A DNA stretch of 64,000 nt from Cephalopachus bancanus (taxonomy: Eukaryota > Chordata > Mammalia > Primates > Tarsiidae). The notes under the pieces are model-generated. The model was not told the DNA's origin. It did not search any database and saw only the letters and a program-made list of their open reading frames with translations. How positions within the stretch are numbered: the stretch's first letter is position 1; each line of letters starts with the position of its first letter. The DNA is taken from the NCBI GenBank assembly GCA_027257055.1, contig JAPVLO010000003.1, positions 7,629,501 through 7,693,500 on the forward strand, written 5' to 3'. The position numbers and the translations under genes are program-made. Below, in pieces: positions 58,190 through 64,000 of the stretch.

Positions 58190-59475
58190 ATCCCTCACAG
58201 GTAATGAATGTCTCTGTCCTGAACAAATCTCAGGTAATCAGGAACTTCCCTGTCCTAATTGGGAGAATGTATGGTGTACTATGCAGTACCAGGGATGGAC
58301 TGCTACTACTCCATTTGGAGATCCTAGGTGATGGGATCATTTACAACCCCAGTATAAAGGGTCACAAACTCTAAAAATTTAAACAGGTTGTGGAGACACC
58401 AATGCCTAGGTAAAATGAGTCAAATTCTCAGAACTAGCCTTAAGCAAAAGCAACTGTTATGCATGTGCTGTGGGATGGCCACAAGCACTGGTGATCTCAT
58501 TCCCTCTCAGATGGAACACAGACCCCACTGTGATGAGTTGTATGCTTGCCTTATGCAAAGACAAGGATGCTTGGGGTAACCAGACTTTTAAAAGCTTGTG
58601 TCTGCTCTTTCCTGCACCTCAAAGGTCAGACCCAAGGGTGATTCACTCCTTTTCTGTAAAGATAATGAATCATTCCTTGTGTATCTCTAAACAAGGGGAA
58701 GGTTTCACAACTCCTGTGGGACAATTGCTGACTTATACCCACATCCTAAATGTCTCTGGTGAATCCAGCAGCAATTTCCCAAGTTTATCCACCCCTCAAG
58801 TGAATGTATGGTGGTACTATGGAGGAAGAAGCCTGTGTAACACAGTGCCATCCAACTGGATTGAGAACCGTACTTTGGTCCAACTGGATTCCATTCACCT
58901 TGGCATTTCACTCCAATTCAGAAACCAGGAATTGGCCTAGAAATAAAAGATCCCTACAGGGGTCATCTGACTCTAATGTGTATATTAACTCAATAGGAAT
59001 CACTAGGGAAGTCTCTAATGAATTTAAAGCCAGAAACCAAACAACTGTAGGATTTGAATCAGCACATTTTTAGTGGCCTATTATTTTTAAAAAATGTAGA
59101 TTGGATTACATTAATCAACAAAGGTTTATAAACTATGCTTAAAATGCTCTTCGAGGAGTAGCTAACCAATTAGATGCTACCAGCAGGGTGGCCTAGGAAA
59201 ATAAAATAGTATTAGATATAATGTTAGTAGAGAAAGGAGTCTGTGTTATGTGGGGAAGAAAATATTGTATTTTATTCCAGATAATACTGCCCCTGATGGT
59301 ACTATCACTAAGACTTTACAGGGTCTTACCACTTTAGCTAATGAATTAGCTGAAAATTCTGGCATCAATAATCCTTTGACAGACTGGTTAAAAAGAGTTT
59401 GAAAAATGGAAAGGTATTGTTGCCTCTGTTTTAATATCTCTTGTTAGAGTTGCAAGAATTTGGGGCCATACAAAC
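58190..59475 (+). pseudogene. env: env remnant (surface and transmembrane parts), broken
   Basis: Env mediates receptor binding and membrane fusion in retroviruses. A 156-codon open piece (58470-58940) has surface-protein features: a Trp-Gly dipeptide near the start, many Asn-X-Ser/Thr sites (for example NHS, NVS, NRT) and 'GGRSLCN'. After stops and shifts the transmembrane part follows (about 59100-59410). There the frame reads 'EKGVCVMWGRKYC': the CX6CC disulfide motif of gammaretroviral envelopes with the first of the paired cysteines changed to Tyr. It ends near 59402 with 'NNPLTDWLKR' and a stop. No fusion-competent product is possible. Confidence 0.82.
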
Positions 59476-59500
59476 CAGTAAAAATGAATCAAATAGATTT

Positions 59501-59520
59501 AAAAAAAAAAAGAGGAGGGA
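59501..59520 (+). promoter_or_regulatory. Polypurine tract
   Basis: 'aaaaaaaaaaagaggaggga' directly before the 3' LTR, the usual plus-strand primer position. Confidence 0.88.
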
Positions 59521-59522
59521 AT

Positions 59523-60016
59523 TGTAAAGGATAATAAATGATTTTTTTTCAGAAAATGGAGTAAGGTTTGCTGACGTGACCAAAAGACAAAACAGGGAGG
59601 CTGTTAACAGTCACATCATTGAAGGACAATGAATGATTTATTGTGGAAGTGACCAAAAGACAAAACAAAGGGAGGTATAGTAATAGTAACAGCTTGGGAA
59701 AATAAAACCTACTTAGAAATAAGAAAGCTGCTATCCTCCAATCAAATAGCAATGAGTACCTATTTTAACCTTATTTGGATCAAAAACTACTTAGGTAACA
59801 CCTGGGAAAAATTGTGACCTCTGTCTCACTCAGTCAATAAGGAATCGGGGAAGGGATTCACACACTAGAAAATAAAAAGCTTGTTGTAACCACCTTGTGT
59901 GTGCCTGCCCACCAGACACCAGATCTTGCAAGACCATCATTAAAGTCTCGCTTCTGGTACACTTCACATCTCTGTGTCCATCCTTTGATTTTGGACGGGT
60001 GAGTTTGTTTCCCACA
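59523..60016 (+). repeat. 3' LTR
   Basis: 494 bp, begins 'tgtaaagg' and ends 'cccaca'. It aligns along its length with the 5' LTR; AATAAA is at 59871-59876. By eye the first 225 bases differ at roughly one position in eight, so the provirus is old. Confidence 0.95.
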
Positions 60017-60087
60017 TCATGAATGAATGAATATTGATACAACTTTTTCCTTTATAGGTGACACAAAATGCATCTCTGTAATTAATA

Positions 60088-60224
60088 AAAATATACTTGG
60101 CTGAGACGGAAGGATTGCCAGAGCCCAGCAGGCGAGGCTGCGGTGGCCGGGAGCGGCCACTGCACTCCAGTCTGGGCGACCGAGTGAGACTCCAACTCAA
60201 AAAAAAAAAAAAAATACACTTGGC
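60088..60224 (+). mobile_element. Alu, strongly 5'-truncated (right arm only)
   Basis: Body about 60101-60210 covers only the right arm from 'ctgagacggaaggattgcc' to the A tail. It is bounded by near-perfect 'aaaata(t/c)acttggc' repeats at 60088-60101 and 60211-60224. The open frame here is Alu-derived at its start. Confidence 0.9.
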
Positions 60225-60479
60225 ACAGCATGTGGCTGAAACTAAGAATTCAGGAAAAAAATCCAACTCTGTGTCTCATATGGTTATTTTAAGAAGTAAT
60301 TTGCTGAGCTATTTAAATCTTATTTTATTTTATTTTCTTAACTTTAATTTCTTTAGCATTTATATCTTTCAATTTCAATTACTTAAAGGTTGCTTGTGGC
60401 AGTACTCCATTGTCAAGTCATTAGTAATTTTGAGTGATATTATATCACATCACATTATTTTGGAAGAAAGATTTGTCTA
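60225..60479. other. Unassigned AT-rich stretch
   Basis: No recognised element or gene. Confidence 0.5.
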
Positions 60480-60625
60480 TTCAATTGTTCATTCATTTTA
60501 TAGTCTCCCTAGCAAGAATATAAACTTTATGAGGGCAAGTTCTTATCTGTTTAATCATTATTGTATTCTGAGAACCTATCAAATAGTAGGTACATAGTAG
60601 GCACTCAATAGTTAATTCTGAATTA
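60480..60625 (+). repeat. L2 3' remnant
   Basis: 'aatataaactttatgagggc', 'gaacctatcaaatagtaggt' and 'catagtaggcactcaatagt' give the L2 3' end. Confidence 0.8.
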
Positions 60626-62809
60626 TTTAACTGAATCATATAAAATACTAATACTATGCTAGAACAATAATTTACTGTCATTATTTTTCTTTTTTCTCTA
60701 ATATTATTGTTGATGTTCCTACTGTTTGCTATTTGGATTTAAATCCAAATTATATGGAAAATAAATTAGTGGGATAAATTCTCAAGCATCATTTGGCTTT
60801 AATACACAATCAAACAAAATGCATTTTGAATATTTTTTTGTTTGAACATCATCAGCATTTATTTAAATTTCCAGTGGCTAGCATTGGAAAGAATGTCTTG
60901 CTCTGGCAAAACACAATCCACATAGATTTAAAGAAAAGTTGTGTTTTCCCATATGGGCTTAACTCAGAAGATCTAACTTATAAAGGCTTCCTCTGATCTC
61001 TGAAGACACACTCATTTTAATGATATATTTCATGTAATCAAATAACTAAATAGCTTTGGAAACAAGATTCCAACAGAAATTTTTTCCTCTTTTTCACTTT
61101 CAGCTAGAAAATATCCAAATCATTTATCATGAGGTAGATCTTTGTTGTGTCTTATAGTAATAAACTCATGGCTAACATATGGTGTTATTTAGCTGTGTAA
61201 CAGAAAAGATTAATCAGCCAACAAAATGTCATTATAAAGGAAACATTTTTAACTGATTTTCCTTTTTTCCCTAGCTTATGGGCATCCAGCCAAATTCATC
61301 TGCAGCTGGTGTAAAGAAGGACATGTGGAAATAAAAAGACAAACTCAAATTATCAATGTCATTTAAAATATTTGAGATACGACACTGACAACCTGTTACT
61401 TGTGAAATGCAAACGTTTCGTTTTAATGAGAAATTGCATTGTTGTTTTAATTTTGTGTGTGTGTGAAGTGAGTTGTTTTGATGATATTGAAAACCTTAGC
61501 ATTGCTAACATTGCCAACAATAACCATGTTCAAGTTCTTACTATTGGCTACTCAAGATTTATAGTAAATGATTATGTATCCTAGATCTTTCTGGAAAGAG
61601 AAGATTTAACCCATGAGTGGGAGGACTTATAGGAAAAACTTTATTAAATGCTGTAGCATGCATAGGAACACTTTAGCATTACTGAATCACTTGCTATGTT
61701 AGAATGATTCTATTACTAGGACAAACGCTTCCTGGCAGAAAAGATAGCATCTTATTAACAACAATATTATTGCTGTTTTGAAAGTCATATATATAAGTAT
61801 ATAATAATTAAACAAAATATTTTTTTAAGAATCCTGGTAACTTTTTACCAAATTTTTAAAAATTCTAAATCAAGCATAAAAACAGAAATATAAGGATTGA
61901 GGATTCACTGCTGCTTTTGATATAAACTCCTTACATTTTAAAATACCGACAACTACTACATCATCTTATTTTTTCCACATGGCTGGCTTACTCATACCAC
62001 AAACTGAGGAAACTAACTTTAATTTTATGCTTATTTTTAGATAACCACTTTACTTACAAATAACTGAATCAATTTGTGAGGCAGACATCATTTACTCCCA
62101 GTGTAATGTTACAACACCCAGGTTATGGATTTGAACAGAGATCTGTTTGCTTTTAAAGCCTTTGCTCTCCACCTGACCTGCACTGTATAGTTTCTGAACA
62201 ATTTAGCATTTTTCTTATCTATATGTATCCTGAAATGGTGCAGGTTTTCAACACTTTTCCAGAATCTTTGAAAGCTATCTTCATTTCATGAGGCTCATGT
62301 CATAACTTATTTGTTTGCGCTGGTTGTATATTTATGCATTTACATATTCACTTTATAAATCCAATGAAGAACATATTCTCATAACCTTCTCAAAACCTGC
62401 TGGATATGTGACACATTAATTTGGAATACATTTGTATAAATTAACATTCTAAGTATCCAAACTAAAATTCAGACTAGCTAGCAGTATGAACTCTGCTTCA
62501 TTTATATTTCCAGAGTTTGAATTACATTTTTTAACTGAAATAGGACAATCCTTCCTTAATGAGTTCTATCTAAAAATAATGAATGCAATGTTAAACATGA
62601 AGCCACAGAGATTGTTTACACTGGTAACTGTTCATAAAATTAGTATTTCCTTAGTTCCCTGGGATAGTAGTTAAATTGTTTATTAGTAGACACAAACGAA
62701 TTAATCTGTTGGAAGAAAAATAAGCACAACGTCCTTTGCCATTTTCATGCATGATAAATGCTGCATTATTCTGGCAAATTTATACTAAACAGAGACTAAT
62801 ACCCAGTCA
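60626..62809. other. AT-rich stretch, no gene seen
   Basis: A 20-bp perfect palindrome is at 60731-60750. 61262-61365 looks like an acceptor site plus short open segment (see findings) but is not called as an exon. 62080-62170 may be an inverted MIR remnant. Otherwise unassigned. Confidence 0.45.
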
Positions 62810-63160
62810 AATTCAACAAATATGTATTGAATGCTTACCATTAACATGTTATTTCACTAAATGTTAATTTACAAACATAGCAAAAACACAGCTTCTGGCT
62901 TCAAAGAAGACAGTGTTTTTTAGAAAGAATAAGACAAGTAATTTTTAAGTGGGTCTTAAGGGCCTAATATCATAGTTTCTTAAAAAATTATGTAAAGTGC
63001 TGTGAGAATTAACACTGAGTTGGAGTGATAAAGAAGAGCTTTACAGAATTGCAGCAGTAGAGATCTATCTTTAATAATGTGTCTTTATGATATGAAGTTA
63101 GATGGAGAGAAAGGTCATTACACTATGGGTATAGCTTGAGCAATAAGGTAAAAATAAAAA
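62810..63160 (-). repeat. L2 remnant, inverted
   Basis: 'attcaacaaatatgtattga', 'atgcttaccattaacatg' and 'gcttctggcttcaaagaaga' match the inverted L2 3' end; the later part 'gataaagaagagctttacag' is compatible. Confidence 0.6.
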
Positions 63161-63214
63161 AGAATTTATCATGCTTGAGGGAACAAGTAGTCCTATTTGA
63201 CTACAGAACATGTC
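63161..63214. other. Short unassigned spacer
   Basis: Between two L2-like pieces; nothing recognised. Confidence 0.4.
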
Positions 63215-63420
63215 ATTTATTACTTTACCAATATTTATTGAGTGCTTTCTATGTTAGGCATCCTTTTAGAAACAGAGAATATAGCAACAAAAAAAAAGAC
63301 AATAATCTCTTCTTTGAAGTTTATTTCCTTGTGGTGAAAGATGTTAGATGTATAAAAATACAAATAAGTGAATGAATAATATGAAGTAGGTTGGCAAAGT
63401 AAAACTCAGTAATAAAGAGT
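63215..63420 (-). repeat. Second L2 remnant, inverted
   Basis: 'accaatatttattgagtgct', 'ttctatgttaggcatccttt' and 'gaatatagcaacaaaa' give a separate inverted L2 3' end. Confidence 0.65.
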
Positions 63421-64000
63421 CTTAATTTTAGCATGGGGTGTTGTTTTACTTCTATTTTGATTTAACGTTTTGAGAAATTATATGTGATAAGTGGGCACTC
63501 TGATATGTGAAAATTAGCTTGTGCCTGCGTGTCATGCATTAGAATTGAAGTAACAGCTAAGCAATCAATTAGAAAACGACTACAAGTGGTTCTGGTGTAC
63601 GTCACAAATTAGGCTGATGGCTACAGTAATGGGAAGATTTCAAATGTGTGAAATATATTGAAATTTTAAAAAATATGTAAAACTAGACAATTGGTTAAAT
63701 ATGTGAGAGCAGAAAAAAACATAAGTCTTAACTATCTAATCCTTTAATATTGGGGAAAGCACTGTGCCATTATCTGCAAAGCCAAAAAAAAAAAAAAAAA
63801 ATAGAAGATGGTTGGGAACAGAAGTTAATAAATAATGCCAGTGTTTATCATTTGAGAAGTAATCAAAATATACCAATGATAATGTAAAGCAGGCATTTAG
63901 AAAGTTGATTTTGCAGTATGAGTGAGCAATCAAAGCTAGACATATAAAAAAACTTAGTTATTTGCATTGATTTAATGGTGTTATAGTGAAAGTCACTTGG
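63421..64000. other. AT-rich stretch, no gene seen
   Basis: No recognised element apart from an A-run at 63785-63801. Confidence 0.5.

Larger units (their letters stand above)
53946..60016 (+). mobile_element. Class I (gammaretrovirus-like) endogenous retrovirus, degenerate
   Basis: Two LTRs in the same direction bound a decayed interior that contains a proline-tRNA-like primer site, gag, protease, integrase-end and env remnants and a polypurine tract, in proviral order. The reverse-transcriptase/RNase H region is not recognisable. Three Alus and an L1 end have inserted into it. Flanks 'acat' (53942-53945) and 'tcat' (60017-60020) may be a decayed 4-bp target duplication. An old inherited copy with no intact gene. 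Confidence 0.92.

Noticed and set aside
1..64000. tRNA, rRNA, CRISPR arrays, operons or bacterial-type signals
   Set aside because: None seen. Alu, L1, MIR and ERV content shows this is mammalian chromosomal DNA.

Overview
The window is nuclear DNA from a primate and contains no functional gene that I can support. It is AT-rich, its open frames are short, and it is packed with interspersed repeats. Dimeric 7SL-derived Alu elements fix the order as Primates. Most of these Alus carry one unusual consensus: a left arm with 'ggctcagcctgtaatcccgcgcc', the linker 'ctacaataaatc' and the right-arm end 'gactccaactcaaaa'. That is not the simian AluS/AluY type, and it lacks the insert-bearing left arm usual in lemurs and lorises. 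With young L1 copies of one non-human type, a tarsier is my best inference (about 0.7). This rests on memory of the families, not on a search.

Layout. From 1 to about 15 kb lies AT-rich intergenic or intronic DNA with old MIR, L2 and L1 pieces, two (TTCC)n tracts and an L1M 5' end on the minus strand. At 15.0-15.7 kb is a probable ERV LTR. From 16.9 to 27.5 kb come Alus, then a composite old L1 (18.7-22.6 kb) holding a 45-bp retroposed antisense-Alu scrap, a 1,355-bp solo LTR with perfect 6-bp target duplications and a Tigger2 transposon. A second old L1 (25.7-27.1 kb) is split by a mariner copy. From 29.0 to 35.9 kb lies a nearly full-length L1 on the minus strand, itself hit by an Alu. From 36 to 45.3 kb Alus are scattered in plain AT-rich sequence. 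From 45.9 to 53.9 kb a MIR appears to contain an MLT1-like LTR, which contains a complete 7.2-kb L1 with perfect 19-bp target duplications. From 53.9 to 60.0 kb is a gammaretrovirus-like (class I) provirus with two LTRs, primer-site and polypurine-tract relics, and decayed gag, protease, integrase and env pieces, but no recognisable reverse transcriptase. From 60 to 64 kb only L2/MIR-like remnants are visible.

How the parts work together: they do not form a pathway. All coding traces belong to mobile elements and all are broken. The reverse-transcriptase catalytic motif is destroyed in both long L1s, in different ways, and the protease and env remnants of the provirus carry damaged hallmark residues. 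The value of the window is its insertion order (MIR, then MLT1, then L1; old L1, then LTR, Tigger2 and a mini-insert; provirus, then Alus and an L1), the two Alu subfamilies set apart by a 5-bp deletion, and the unusually long, two-part L1 5' UTR. I did not find a new biological system.
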